From NCBI GenBank assembly GCA_023434015.1, contig JAEYTM010000135.1, positions 1 through 12,591 on the forward strand: a stretch of DNA of 12,591 nucleotides. The letters run 5' to 3'. Under the pieces are notes generated by a model that was not told the DNA's origin, searched no databases, and saw nothing but the letters and a program-made list of their open reading frames with translations. Below, one piece after another: positions 1 to 8,358 of this stretch (position 1 is its first letter; every line of letters starts with the position of its first letter). This DNA is from Pseudomonadota bacterium. Lineage in GTDB: Bacteria; Pseudomonadota; Alphaproteobacteria; Caulobacterales; Caulobacteraceae. The translations under genes were made by a program, and so were the position numbers.

Positions 1-1039
1 GGACAAAAGCAACGACAACAACCATCACCAGCGACAGCGGCAGGAACAGCTTCCAGCCGATCCGCATCAGTTGGTCATAGCGGTAGCGGGGAACGATCGA
101 CTTCGTCATCGCAAAGAAGAAGAAGACAATCGAGAGTTTGAGGACGAACCAGACGACGCCCGGGATCCAGGTGAACGGCGGCAGATCGATCGGCGCAGCC
201 CAGCCACCCATGAAGAGGATGGTGGTCATGGCGCACATCAGGAGGATCGAGATGTATTCGCCAAGCATGAAGAGCATGTAGGGCGATGCCGAATATTCGG
301 TCATGAAGCCGGCGACGAGTTCGGATTCGCCTTCCGCCAAGTCGAATGGCGGACGGTTGGTTTCGGCGAGAGCCGAAATGTAGAACACCACGAACATCGG
401 GAAGAGCGGCAACCAGAACCAGTTGAGGAACGAGAGCCACGGCACGCCGAGCATGTGGGCCAGGCCCATTTCCTTCTGCGCGACGACGATGTCATTGAGG
501 TTCAGCGAACCGACGCAGAGCAGGACGGTGATGATGACGAGGCCGATCGAAACCTCGTAGCTTACCATCTGCGCGGCGGAGCGCAGCGAACCGAGGAACG
601 GGTACTTCGAGTTGGACGCCCAGCCGCCCATGATGATGCCGTAAACGCCGAGCGAGGAAATCGCCAGCAGGTAGAGCACGCCGACGTTGAGGTCGGCGAC
701 CACCCAGCCGGGGGCCAGCGGCATCACCGCCCAGGCCGCGAAGGCCAGGACGAAGGTGATCAGCGGCGCCAGCAGGAAGACCACCTTGTCGGCGCCGTCC
801 GGGATGACGATTTCCTTCAGCACGAACTTCAGGAAGTCGGCGAACGATTGCAGCAGGCCGAACGGGCCCACCACGTTCGGGCCTTTGCGCATCTGCACCC
901 CGGCCCAGATCTTGCGGTCGGCAAGCAGCAGGAAGGCGAGCGACAGCAGGATCCAGATCATCACGGCCAGGATCTGGCCGACGGTGATCAGGGTCCAGCC
1001 GGCCGGCGTGGCCCAGAAACTGGTGACTGCGGGCTCCAT
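1..1039 (-). CDS. nuoH: NADH-quinone oxidoreductase subunit H (partial, 3' end outside window)
   Basis: NuoH/ND1 is the membrane subunit of respiratory complex I that forms most of the quinone chamber at the junction with the peripheral arm. Translating the minus strand from the ATG at 1039 gives 346 uninterrupted codons to the window edge, so the gene is nearly complete (the family is roughly 320-350 residues). The ND1 signature RKGPNVVGPFGLLQSF lies at about residues 51-66. A SYEVS motif lies mid-protein, and ETNRPPFDLAEGESELVAGF starts at residue 226 with the conserved acidic residues of the quinone tunnel. Several hydrophobic segments are evident, the first at about 17-40. The start lies 3 nt beyond the nuoG stop, and GGAG six bases upstream, inside the end of nuoG, serves as the ribosome-binding site. 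Last visible gene of the operon; nuoI onward would be expected past position 1. Confidence 0.96.
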   Translation of the reverse strand, partial: MEPAVTSFWATPAGWTLITVGQILAVMIWILLSLAFLLLADRKIWAGVQMRKGPNVVGPFGLLQSFADFLKFVLKEIVIPDGADKVVFLLAPLITFVLAFAAWAVMPLAPGWVVADLNVGVLYLLAISSLGVYGIIMGGWASNSKYPFLGSLRSAAQMVSYEVSIGLVIITVLLCVGSLNLNDIVVAQKEMGLAHMLGVPWLSFLNWFWLPLFPMFVVFYISALAETNRPPFDLAEGESELVAGFMTEYSASPYMLFMLGEYISILLMCAMTTILFMGGWAAPIDLPPFTWIPGVVWFVLKLSIVFFFFAMTKSIVPRYRYDQLMRIGWKLFLPLSLVMVVVVAFV

Positions 1040-1042
1040 CGA

Positions 1043-3082
1043 CTACTCCGCCGCGATCTTGGTGGCGCCGGACGCAAGCGCCGCGCACTCGGCCATCGTC
1101 ACGCTCGCGCGGGCGATGGGGTTGCTCAGGTAGAAACTCTTGATCGGGCTGACGAAAGCCCCCTCGCCCACCTCGCCGGCGGCCCCCAGCGCGCCGAAGT
1201 CCAGCGGCGCGGGGGTCTCCGGCAGATAGTCGATCCGCCCGAAGGTCGGGTGATCGGCGAACAGCTTCGCGCGAAGCTGGTCCAGACTGTCGTAGGGCAG
1301 CTTGGCGCCGAGGCGCTCGGACAGCGCGCGCAGGATCGCCCAGTCCTCCTTGGCCTCACCCTTCGGGAACACCGCACGCATGCCGAGCTGCACGCGCCCC
1401 TCGGTGTTGACGTAGATGGCGTTCTTCTCGGTGTAGGCCGCGCCCGGCAGGATCACGTCGGCGCGGTGCGCGCCGGCGTCGCCGTGGGTGCCCAGATAGA
1501 CCACGAAGGCGTCGGTGGCCGAAAGCGCGACCTCGTCGGCGCCCAGCAGGAACAGCAGGTCCGCCCCGCCCTTCGCCACGAGGTCGCCCGCCGTCCGGCC
1601 GCCGGGACCGGGCACGAAGCCCATGTCCAGACCGCCGACCCGGCTCGCGGCCGTGTGCAGCACGTTCCAGGTCATGCCGAAACTCTTGGCGACGCCCGCC
1701 GCGGCCTTGAGCACCGCCGCGCCGTCGTCGCGGCCCAGCGCCCCTGCGCCGACGATGATGGCCGGCGCCTTGGCGTCCTTCAGGGCCTTCACGAAGTCGC
1801 CGCGCTGGCGGCTGAGGCCGGTCAGGGTCGACGGGCCAGCGCCCAGGTAGTCATAGGCGTAGGTCAGGTCCGCCTGCTCGCCGATCACCCCGACGCGCAG
1901 GGCGCCGCTGAGCCAGCGCTTGCGCAGGCGGGCGTTGAGCACCGGCGCCTCGAGGCGCGGATTGGTCCCGACCAGCAGGATGACGTCGGCGTCCTCGATC
2001 CCCGCCAGGGACGAGTTGAACAGCCAGCTTTCGCGCGGGCCGTCGCCCAGGGCCATGCCGTCCTGCCGGCAGTCGAGGCTCTGCACCCCGAGGCCGCGGA
2101 ACAGGTCCAGGGCGGCCTTCATCGATTCGGCGTCCTGCAGGTCGCCGGCGATCACGCCGACGCGCTCGGGCTTGGTCTTCTTCAGCTTGCCGGCGACCAC
2201 GTCGAACGCTTCGTTCCAGGTGGCCGGACGCAGCTTGCCGGCTTCCCGGATGTAGGGCCGGTCGAGGCGCTGACGCGACAGGCCATCGACGGCATAGCGC
2301 GTCTTGTCGCTGATCCATTCCTCGTTGATGTCCTCGTTGACCCGCGGCAGCACGCGCAGCACGGCGGCGCCGCGGCTGTCGACGCGGATCGCCGAGCCGA
2401 GCGCGTCCATCACGTCGACGGACTCGGTCTTCTTCAGCTCCCAGGGACGGGCGTTGAAGGCGTAGGGCTTCGAGGTCAGGGCGCCGACGGGGCACAGATC
2501 GATCACATTGGCCGACAGTTCCGACGTCACCGCCTTGTCAAGATAGGTCGTGATTTCAACGTCTTCGCCGCGGGAGATGAGACCGATTTCCGGCACGCCG
2601 GCCACCTCGGTGACGAAGCGGACGCAGCGCGTGCACTGGATGCAGCGGGTCATCACCGTCTTGATCAGCGGACCCATGTACTTCTCTTCGACCGCGCGCT
2701 TGTTCTCGGCGTACCGGGAATCGTCGCGGCCATAGCCCATGGCCTGGTCCTGCAGATCGCACTCGCCGCCCTGGTCGCAGATCGGGCAGTCCAGCGGGTG
2801 GTTGATGAGCAGGAACTCCATCACCCCGTGACGGGCCTTCTTCACCATCGGCGTGTCGGTGAAGATCTCCATGTTCTCGGCGGCCGGCAGGGCGCAGCTG
2901 GCCTGCGGCTTCGGCGGGCCGGGCTTCACCTCGACCAGACACATGCGGCAGTTGCCGGCGATGCTCAGGCGCTCGTGGTAGCAGAAGCGCGGGATCTCTT
3001 TCCCGGCCAGCTCGGCCACCTGCAGCACGTTCATGCCGGGTTCGAATTCGACCTCGACCCCGTCGACCTTGGCTATCGGCAT
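1043..3082 (-). CDS. nuoG: NADH-quinone oxidoreductase subunit G
   Basis: NuoG is the large Fe-S subunit of the complex I electron-input module; it carries electrons from NuoF towards NuoI/NuoB. The protein is 679 residues. Cluster ligands in order: a [2Fe-2S] ferredoxin domain with C34, C45, C48 and C63; the H95-C99-C102-C108 motif (cluster N5); and C147-C150-C153 plus C197 (cluster N4). A degenerate molybdopterin-oxidoreductase fold follows from about residue 215. The extra N7 cysteine motif known from E. coli and Thermus is absent, as in mitochondrial and alphaproteobacterial proteins. The ATG lies 4 nt after the nuoF stop, and nuoH starts 3 nt after this gene's TAG, so the gene is in the middle of the operon. 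A very long open frame on the opposite strand here is a codon-bias shadow. Confidence 0.97.
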   Translation of the reverse strand: MPIAKVDGVEVEFEPGMNVLQVAELAGKEIPRFCYHERLSIAGNCRMCLVEVKPGPPKPQASCALPAAENMEIFTDTPMVKKARHGVMEFLLINHPLDCPICDQGGECDLQDQAMGYGRDDSRYAENKRAVEEKYMGPLIKTVMTRCIQCTRCVRFVTEVAGVPEIGLISRGEDVEITTYLDKAVTSELSANVIDLCPVGALTSKPYAFNARPWELKKTESVDVMDALGSAIRVDSRGAAVLRVLPRVNEDINEEWISDKTRYAVDGLSRQRLDRPYIREAGKLRPATWNEAFDVVAGKLKKTKPERVGVIAGDLQDAESMKAALDLFRGLGVQSLDCRQDGMALGDGPRESWLFNSSLAGIEDADVILLVGTNPRLEAPVLNARLRKRWLSGALRVGVIGEQADLTYAYDYLGAGPSTLTGLSRQRGDFVKALKDAKAPAIIVGAGALGRDDGAAVLKAAAGVAKSFGMTWNVLHTAASRVGGLDMGFVPGPGGRTAGDLVAKGGADLLFLLGADEVALSATDAFVVYLGTHGDAGAHRADVILPGAAYTEKNAIYVNTEGRVQLGMRAVFPKGEAKEDWAILRALSERLGAKLPYDSLDQLRAKLFADHPTFGRIDYLPETPAPLDFGALGAAGEVGEGAFVSPIKSFYLSNPIARASVTMAECAALASGATKIAAE

Positions 3083-3086
3083 AATG

Positions 3087-4403
3087 CTACTCCGCCGCCT
3101 GCAGCGTGGCGCCCTGCACGTGGGGCTTGCCGGCGCGGTAAAGGTTGATGCGTTCTTCGACTTCGTGGCGGAAGTGGCGGAACAGGCCCTGGATCGGCCA
3201 GGCGGCCGCGTCGCCGAGGCCGCAGATGGTGTGGCCTTCGACCTGGCTGGCGACGTCGAGCAGGAGGTCGATCTCCGACATCTCCGCCTCGCCGGTGACC
3301 ATCCGCTCCATCACCCGCCACATCCAGCCGGTGCCTTCGCGGCACGGCGTGCACTGGCCGCAGCTCTCGTGCTTGTAGAAATATGAGGCGCGGGCGATCG
3401 CGCGGACGAGGTCCGCGTCCTTGTCCATGACGATCATGGTGCCGGTGCCGAGGCCCGAGCCGCGCGCCTGCAGGTCCTCATAGGTCATGACCGCCTCGTC
3501 GCACTCGGCGGCGGGGATCATGCGCACCGAGATCCCGCCCGGGATCACGGCCTTGAGGTTCTTCCAGCCGCCGCGCACGCCGCCGAAGTGGTCCTCGATC
3601 AGCTGGCGGATGGGGATGCCGACGGTCTCTTCGACCACGGCCGGCTTGTTGATGTGGCCGGAGGCCGCGAACAGCTTCACGCCCGTGGACTTCTCGGTGC
3701 CGAAGCCCGCGAACCAGGCGGCGCCGCGGCGCAGAATCGTGCCGACGACGGCGATCGACTCGACGTTGTTGATGGTGGTCGGCGCGCCGTAGATGCCGGC
3801 GCCGGCCGGGAACGGCGGCTTCAGGCGCGGCTGGCCCTTCTTGCCTTCCAGGCTCTCCATCAGCGCGGTCTCGTCGCCGCAGATGTAGGCCCCGCCGCCG
3901 TGGGTGACGCGGACGTCGCAGTCCCAGCCGTTGACGTTGTCCTTGCCGATCAGACGGGCCTCGTAGGCTTGTTTGATGGCCGCGGTCAGGCGCTCACGCT
4001 CGAAGACGTACTCGCCGCGGATGTAGATGTAGGCGGTGCGGGCGCGGATCGCCCGGCAGGCGATCAGGCAGCCCTCGATCAGCAGGTGCGGATCGTTGCG
4101 CAGGATGTCGCGATCCTTGCAGGCGCCCGGCTCGGACTCGTCGGCGTTGACCACCAGATAGTGCGGCCGCTCGCTCTCCTGCTTCGGCATGAAGGTCCAC
4201 TTCAGCCCGGTGGGGAACCCTGCCCCGCCCCGGCCGCGCAGGCCCGACGCCTTGATCTGGTCGCAGATCCACTCCGGCGTCTGCGCCAGGATGTCGGCGG
4301 TGCCGTTCCAGGCGCCACGCGCCTTCGCCCCTTCCAGCCCCCAGTCGTGACGACCGTAGAGGTTGGTGAAGATGCGGTCCTTGTCCTGCAGAATCCCGGC
4401 CAT
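3087..4403 (-). CDS. nuoF: NADH-quinone oxidoreductase subunit F (NADH/FMN-binding)
   Basis: NuoF oxidises NADH: it binds NADH and FMN and passes electrons to cluster N3. The chosen start (ATG at 4403) gives 438 residues, the normal length. Visible motifs are the glycine-rich nucleotide loop GLRGRGGAGFPTG (residues 54-66), NADESEPGACKDR (86-98), a GAGIYGAPTTINNVES segment (201-216), and the [4Fe-4S] ligands C348, C351 and C354 in ESCGQCTPCREG with C394 in the C-terminal helical domain. The reading frame is open upstream into nuoE, but the residues there have no NuoF character. The ATG overlaps the nuoE TGA by one base (TGATG), a strong sign of translational coupling between the two partner subunits. 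Confidence 0.97.
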   Translation of the reverse strand: MAGILQDKDRIFTNLYGRHDWGLEGAKARGAWNGTADILAQTPEWICDQIKASGLRGRGGAGFPTGLKWTFMPKQESERPHYLVVNADESEPGACKDRDILRNDPHLLIEGCLIACRAIRARTAYIYIRGEYVFERERLTAAIKQAYEARLIGKDNVNGWDCDVRVTHGGGAYICGDETALMESLEGKKGQPRLKPPFPAGAGIYGAPTTINNVESIAVVGTILRRGAAWFAGFGTEKSTGVKLFAASGHINKPAVVEETVGIPIRQLIEDHFGGVRGGWKNLKAVIPGGISVRMIPAAECDEAVMTYEDLQARGSGLGTGTMIVMDKDADLVRAIARASYFYKHESCGQCTPCREGTGWMWRVMERMVTGEAEMSEIDLLLDVASQVEGHTICGLGDAAAWPIQGLFRHFRHEVEERINLYRAGKPHVQGATLQAAE

Positions 4404-5065
4404 CACGCAGGCTCCTTCGGCGCGAGGTTGGGGATGGTGACCTTCTTGGCCCGCGAGCCGTCGTAGAGCGACGGGTCGGTCAGGGTGATCGGCTCGCCTT
4501 CCGGCGCCGAGCCCTGGCGCCCGATGGCCGAACCCGGCTTCGGAGTCTCGCCCGCCGCGAACTGGTCGAGCAGGGCCTCGAAGCTCTCGGGCGTGAGGTC
4601 CTCGTAATAGTAGTCGTTGATGGCGGCCATCGGCGCGTTGGCGCAGGCCCCCAGGCATTCCACTTCCTGCCAGTAGAACTTGCCGTCGGCGGTCAGGTGG
4701 TCGCGCGGCCCGAACTTGCGCTGGCAGACGGCCTTAAGGGCCTCGGCGCCGCGAAGCTGGCACGGCGTCGTACCGCAGACCTGCACCAGCGCATGCGAGC
4801 CCACCGGCTCCAGCATGAACATGGTGTAGAAGGTGACGACCTCCAGCACGCGGATCTGGGCCATGCCGAGCAGTTCGGCGACGGCGCGGATGGCGGGCTC
4901 GGAGACCCAGCCTTCCTGCTTCTGCACCAGCCACAGCACGGGGATCACAGCCGACTGCTGTTTGCCGGGCGGGTAGTTGTCCATCCAGCGGCGAGCGGCC
5001 TCCAGCGTTTCCGGCTGGAAGGCGAAGCTCTCGGGCTGGACGGCGGCGAGTCTGCGGACGCTCAC
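4403..5065 (-). CDS. nuoE: NADH-quinone oxidoreductase subunit E
   Basis: NuoE is the thioredoxin-fold [2Fe-2S] subunit (cluster N1a) that partners NuoF in the NADH dehydrogenase module. The protein is 220 residues. Four cluster cysteines are visible: C97 and C102 in CGTTPC, and C137 and C141 in ECLGAC. A helical bundle at about 18-80 precedes the thioredoxin fold. The last 50 or so residues form a Pro/Gly-rich, basic extension ending in PNLAPKEPA; similar tails are known from alphaproteobacterial NuoE. The start is GTG at 5065, with GAGG five bases upstream that overlaps the stop region of the preceding NTF2-like gene (7 nt gap). The stop overlaps the nuoF start by 1 nt. Confidence 0.95.
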   Translation of the reverse strand: MSVRRLAAVQPESFAFQPETLEAARRWMDNYPPGKQQSAVIPVLWLVQKQEGWVSEPAIRAVAELLGMAQIRVLEVVTFYTMFMLEPVGSHALVQVCGTTPCQLRGAEALKAVCQRKFGPRDHLTADGKFYWQEVECLGACANAPMAAINDYYYEDLTPESFEALLDQFAAGETPKPGSAIGRQGSAPEGEPITLTDPSLYDGSRAKKVTIPNLAPKEPA

Positions 5066-5072
5066 GCGGGCC

Positions 5073-5426
5073 TCACTTCACGAAATCGACGCGGGCGATC
5101 TTGCCGTCCGCGAGGGTGTAGATCGCCGCCACCTCGAAAGGCTGGGCGTCCGGCGAGCGGAAGACCCGCTCGTGATCGATGACGGTGTTGCCCACCACCA
5201 CCCGGTTGAGCAGGTCGACCTTGTTCTGCGGGAACTCGGCGAACAGCTTGGCGTGGCGCTCACGGATGGCCGCCAGCCCGACGGTGTGCGGCGCCTCGTT
5301 GAGGCCGCCCAGGGTCGCGTCGTCGGCGTAGCAGGCGCAGAAAGCGTCGAGGTCCTGGCCGTTATAGGCCAGCAGCTGTCCCTGCACCGGGGCGACGACC
5401 GGGTTCTCAAGCGTCGCCACGCTCAT
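5073..5426 (-). CDS. NTF2/SnoaL-like small protein embedded in the nuo operon
   Basis: This is a 117-residue soluble protein of the nuclear-transport-factor-2 / SnoaL-like fold. The call rests on the pattern of an N-terminal amphipathic helix, YNGQDLDAFCACYADDATL (about 21-39), the middle segment GLAAIRERHAKLFAEFP (50-66), and the terminal beta strands FEVAAIYTLADGKIARVDF (97-115). It has no signal peptide, membrane segment or Fe-S motif. Such proteins may be small-molecule isomerases or hydrolases, or may only bind ligands; no substrate can be read from the sequence. Its ATG overlaps the nuoD stop by 4 nt (ATGA), and nuoE begins 7 nt after its stop, so it must be expressed with complex I. 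It is not a canonical subunit. A role in complex I assembly or quinone/flavin handling would be speculation. Confidence 0.85.
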   Translation of the reverse strand: MSVATLENPVVAPVQGQLLAYNGQDLDAFCACYADDATLGGLNEAPHTVGLAAIRERHAKLFAEFPQNKVDLLNRVVVGNTVIDHERVFRSPDAQPFEVAAIYTLADGKIARVDFVK

Positions 5427-6652
5427 CGGTCGATCTCCCCGAACACGATGTCCAGCGAGCCGAGGATCGCCGAGACGTCGGCCAGCATGTGGCCGCGATT
5501 CATCCAGTCCATCGCCTGCAGGTGCGGGAAGCCCGGCGCGCGGATCTTGCAGCGGTAGGGCTTGTTGGTGCCGTCGCTGACCACATAGACGCCGAACTCG
5601 CCCTTCGGCGCCTCGACGCAGGCGTAGACCTCGCCCGGCGGGGTCCGATAGCCTTCGGTGTAGAGCTTGAAGTGGTGGATCAGCGCCTCCATCGAGCGCT
5701 TCATCTCGCCGCGGCGCGGCGGCGCCACCTTGTTATCGTCGCTCAGCACCAGGCCCGGGGTCTTCAGTAGGCGTTCGCAGCACTGCTTCATGATCTTCGT
5801 CGACTCCCGCATTTCCTGCATGCGGCACAGGTAGCGGTCGTAGCAGTCGCCGTTGACGCCCAGCGGGACCTCGAACTCCATCTCGTCGTAGCACTCGTAG
5901 GGCTGCGAGCGGCGCAGGTCCCACGGAATGCCCGAGCCGCGCACCATGACGCCCGAGAAGCCCCAGCGCAGAGCCTCCTCGCGCGTCACCACGCCGATGT
6001 CGACGTTTCGCTGCTTGAAGATGCGGTTGTCGGTGATCAGCCCCTCGATGTCGTCGCAGACCCGCGGGAACTGGTCGCACCAGTCGGAAATATCCTGGAT
6101 GAGTTCCGGCGGCAGGTCCTGGCGGACGCCGCCGACGCGGAAGTAGTTGGCGTGCAGCCGCGCACCCGAGGCGCGCTCGTAGAACACCATCAGCTTCTCG
6201 CGCTCTTCGAAACCCCACAGCGGCGGAGTAAGCGCGCCAACGTCCATCGCCTGGGTGGTGACGTTGAGCAGGTGGTTCAGGATGCGGCCGATTTCGGAAT
6301 AGAGCACCCGGATGAGCTGGCCCCGGATGGGGACCTGCACGTCCATCAGCTTCTCCAGGGCCAGCACATAGGCGTGCTCCTGGTTCATCGGCGCCACGTA
6401 GTCGAGACGATCGAAATAGGGGATGGTCTGCGCGTAGGGCCGCGCCTCGATCAGCTTCTCGGTGCCGCGGTGCAGCAGGCCGATGTGCGGATCGACCCGC
6501 TCCACGACCTCGCCGTCCAGCTCCAGCACCAGGCGCAGCACGCCGTGCGCGGCCGGGTGCTGCGGGCCGAAGTTGATGTTGAACTTACGGACCTTGGTCT
6601 CTGAAATCACCGGGGTTTCGGCGTCCTGAGCTTCGACTGACTGGCCGCTCAT
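5423..6652 (-). CDS. nuoD: NADH-quinone oxidoreductase subunit D
   Basis: NuoD (49-kDa homologue) forms the quinone-reduction site with NuoB and NuoH. The ATG at 6652 gives 409 residues; the open frame continues upstream but overlaps nuoC and lacks NuoD character. Conserved signatures are GPQHPAAHGVLRL (29-41, including the quinone-site His loop), DPHIGLLHRGTEKL (54-67), and LDYVAPMNQEHAY (83-95) with the conserved quinone-site Tyr85. GGVRQDLP follows at about 174-181, and the C-terminus ends IVFGEIDR as is usual for the family. The start overlaps the nuoC stop by 4 nt (ATGA) and the stop overlaps the NTF2-like gene in the same way. Confidence 0.97.
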   Translation of the reverse strand: MSGQSVEAQDAETPVISETKVRKFNINFGPQHPAAHGVLRLVLELDGEVVERVDPHIGLLHRGTEKLIEARPYAQTIPYFDRLDYVAPMNQEHAYVLALEKLMDVQVPIRGQLIRVLYSEIGRILNHLLNVTTQAMDVGALTPPLWGFEEREKLMVFYERASGARLHANYFRVGGVRQDLPPELIQDISDWCDQFPRVCDDIEGLITDNRIFKQRNVDIGVVTREEALRWGFSGVMVRGSGIPWDLRRSQPYECYDEMEFEVPLGVNGDCYDRYLCRMQEMRESTKIMKQCCERLLKTPGLVLSDDNKVAPPRRGEMKRSMEALIHHFKLYTEGYRTPPGEVYACVEAPKGEFGVYVVSDGTNKPYRCKIRAPGFPHLQAMDWMNRGHMLADVSAILGSLDIVFGEIDR

Positions 6653-7272
6653 GCCTTGGGCTCGCTCTTCTCGTCGCCGGGCAGCGGCGCATAGCCCTTC
6701 TCCATCCCCTCCCAGGGCGACAGGAAGTCCCAGTTGCGCCATTCGACCGACTTCACCGGTTCGTAGACCACGCGCTTGAGCTCGTCGTCGTAACGGACCT
6801 CGACATAGCCGGTCATCGGGAAGTCCTTGCGCAGCGGATGCCCGTGGAAGCCGTAGTCGGTGAGAATCCGTCGCAGATCGGGGTGACCGTCGAAGAACAC
6901 GCCGTACATGTCGAACGCCTCGCGCTCATACCAGTCCGCGCAGGCGAAGGTGGGGGTGGCCGACGGCGCCGCGGTGTCCTCGTCCACCTGCACGCTGAGG
7001 CGCACCCGCAGGTTCCGGCTCAGCGAGAGCAGGTGATAAACCACGTCGAACCGACGCTCGCGCTCCGGATAGTCGGCGCCGGCGATGTCGATCAGCTGCT
7101 CGAACTTCTCGACGTCGCGCAGATAGGTCAGCGCTTCGTTTATCCGACCGACGGGGCCGGTCAGGTTCAATTCGCCGAAGGCGACCGAGGCGGTCGCGAT
7201 GGCCCCGGCGCTGTTGGCCACACAGGCCTGGCCCAGGGTTTCCAGGTCGGTCTTGGAGGTCGGCCAGCTCAT
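6649..7272 (-). CDS. nuoC: NADH-quinone oxidoreductase subunit C
   Basis: NuoC (30-kDa homologue) is a peripheral-arm scaffold subunit next to NuoD, with no cofactors. The ATG at 7272 gives 207 residues. The family signature is clear: WYEREAFDMYGVFFDGHPDL (114-133), then RRILTDYGFHGHPLRKDFP (134-152) and TGYVEVRYD (154-162). The protein is a free-standing NuoC, not the NuoCD fusion of E. coli. The start overlaps the nuoB stop by 4 nt (ATGA) and the stop overlaps nuoD by 4 nt. The open frame upstream of this start belongs to the nuoB shadow and was excluded. Confidence 0.96.
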   Translation of the reverse strand: MSWPTSKTDLETLGQACVANSAGAIATASVAFGELNLTGPVGRINEALTYLRDVEKFEQLIDIAGADYPERERRFDVVYHLLSLSRNLRVRLSVQVDEDTAAPSATPTFACADWYEREAFDMYGVFFDGHPDLRRILTDYGFHGHPLRKDFPMTGYVEVRYDDELKRVVYEPVKSVEWRNWDFLSPWEGMEKGYAPLPGDEKSEPKA

Positions 7273-7829
7273 CGCACGATGGTCCCGGTGCGGCGGATTT
7301 TCTTCTGCAACTGCAGCACGCCATAGACCAGCGCCTCGGCGGTGGGCGGACAGCCGGGCACATAGATGTCCACCGGCACCACGCGGTCGCAGCCGCGCAC
7401 GGTCGAATAGCTGAAGTAGTAGTAGCCGCCGCCGTTGGCGCACGAGCCCATGGAGATGACGTAGCGCGGCTCCGGCATCTGGTCGTAGACCTTGCGCAGG
7501 GCCGGAGCCATCTTGTTCACCAGGGTGCCGGCGACGATCATCACGTCCGACTGGCGCGGCGAGGCGCGCGGCGCGAATCCGTAGCGCTCTAGGTCGTAGC
7601 GCGGCATGGCCGAGTGCATCATCTCGACCGCGCAGCACGCCAGGCCGAAGGTCATCCACATCAGCGAGCCGGTGCGTGCCCAGGTGATCAGGTCGTCGGC
7701 CGCGGCGGTGACGAAGCCCTTGTCGGCCAGTTGCTGCGAGACGCCGTCGAAATAGGGGTCGTGCAGCTTGGGGTCATAGCCCTCAACGCTGCTGCGGGCG
7801 CCGGCGCCGGCGGGAACGATCACTCCCAT
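7269..7829 (-). CDS. nuoB: NADH-quinone oxidoreductase subunit B
   Basis: NuoB carries cluster N2, the terminal [4Fe-4S] centre that reduces quinone. The chosen ATG at 7829 gives 186 residues. The four N2 ligands are present: tandem C65-C66 in GLACCAVEMM, C130 in SMGSCANGGG, and C160 in VPGCPPTAEAL. The surface loop RYDLERYGFAPRASPRQSD (78-95) is typical of the family. An in-frame ATG at 7850 exists, but the start at 7829 has a GGAG seven bases upstream and the upstream one has no good ribosome-binding site. This start lies inside the last codons of nuoA (10 nt overlap), so coupling is likely. Confidence 0.96.
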   Translation of the reverse strand: MGVIVPAGAGARSSVEGYDPKLHDPYFDGVSQQLADKGFVTAAADDLITWARTGSLMWMTFGLACCAVEMMHSAMPRYDLERYGFAPRASPRQSDVMIVAGTLVNKMAPALRKVYDQMPEPRYVISMGSCANGGGYYYFSYSTVRGCDRVVPVDIYVPGCPPTAEALVYGVLQLQKKIRRTGTIVR

Positions 7830-8197
7830 TCCAGGGCTCCCTTTTTCCATTCGTAGATGAAGCCGACGGTCAGGACGCCGAGGAAGGTCATCATCGACCA
7901 GAAGGCGAACTGTGACAGCTCCGGCGGCAGCTTCATCAGCGACACCGCCCAGGGGAACAGGAAGGCCACTTCCAGGTCGAAGATGATGAACAGGATCGAC
8001 ACCAGGTAGAACCGGATGTCGAACTTCATGCGGGCGTCGTCGAACGCGTTGAAGCCGCACTCATAGGAGGAGAGCTTCTCGGGGTCGGGCGCCTTGGGGG
8101 CGAAAATCGCTGCGGCGGCCACAAAGGCCACACCCAGCGCCGCCGCGATCCCCAGGAAGATCACGATCGGCAGGTACTGGAGAAGGAACGCGTTCAT
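7820..8197 (-). CDS. nuoA: NADH-quinone oxidoreductase subunit A
   Basis: NuoA (ND3 homologue) is a small membrane subunit of complex I near the quinone site, and the first gene of the operon. The protein is 125 residues with three hydrophobic segments (about 8-33, 63-86 and 97-117). The conserved loop SSYECGFNAFDDAR (43-56) includes Cys47 of the ND3 loop. FDIRFYLVSILFIIFDLEVAF (59-79) carries the intramembrane acidic pair D74 and E76. The start at 8197 is chosen over the longer open frame because GAGG lies five bases upstream and the residues before it show no conservation. It overlaps nuoB by 10 nt at its 3' end. Confidence 0.96.
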   Translation of the reverse strand: MNAFLLQYLPIVIFLGIAAALGVAFVAAAAIFAPKAPDPEKLSSYECGFNAFDDARMKFDIRFYLVSILFIIFDLEVAFLFPWAVSLMKLPPELSQFAFWSMMTFLGVLTVGFIYEWKKGALEWE

Positions 8198-8224
8198 GGA
8201 GTCCTCGAAGGAGTCGCGCGCCCT

Positions 8225-8251
8225 TCTAGACCACCCGCCCCCCGGTTTCAA
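8225..8251 (-). promoter_or_regulatory. candidate promoter of the nuo operon
   Basis: On the minus strand a TTGAAA (8251-8246) lies 15 nt before TCTAGA (8230-8225), which resembles the -10 GCTANAWC used by the Caulobacter housekeeping sigma factor, with its short spacer. A transcript starting near 8218 would have a leader of about 20 nt before nuoA. Motif match only. Confidence 0.35.
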
Positions 8252-8329
8252 ACCGCGGATTCCGCACTGCGAAACGCTCGCAACTGAGAGGAAAAGTTCG
8301 TCGCGGGTGTTTCTTGGACCACTCAGCCG

Positions 8330-8358
8330 TTGACACGATTCAGACCGGCCCCTATCAA
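8330..8358 (+). promoter_or_regulatory. promoter of tRNA-Asp
   Basis: A perfect TTGACA (8330-8335) is separated by 17 nt from TATCAA (8353-8358) on the plus strand. Transcription would begin at about 8365, roughly 22 nt before the tRNA 5' end, a normal arrangement for a single tRNA gene. The region is divergent to the nuo promoter. Confidence 0.6.

Noticed and set aside
1043..3082. Formate dehydrogenase or other molybdoenzyme instead of NuoG
   Set aside because: The order of clusters (C34-C63, H95-C108, C147-C197), the lack of a catalytic Cys/SeCys motif and the operon context all identify NuoG.
71..3148. 1025-codon open frame on the plus strand opposite nuoH/nuoG
   Set aside because: It is a shadow: the minus strand holds nuoG and nuoH with intact Fe-S and ND1 motifs, and the plus-strand product is Arg/His/Gln/Asp-rich with no domain. 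GC-rich third positions commonly create such long antisense frames.
3588..4466. 292-codon plus-strand open frame opposite nuoF
   Set aside because: Antisense shadow of nuoF with compositionally biased, domain-free product and no ribosome-binding context.
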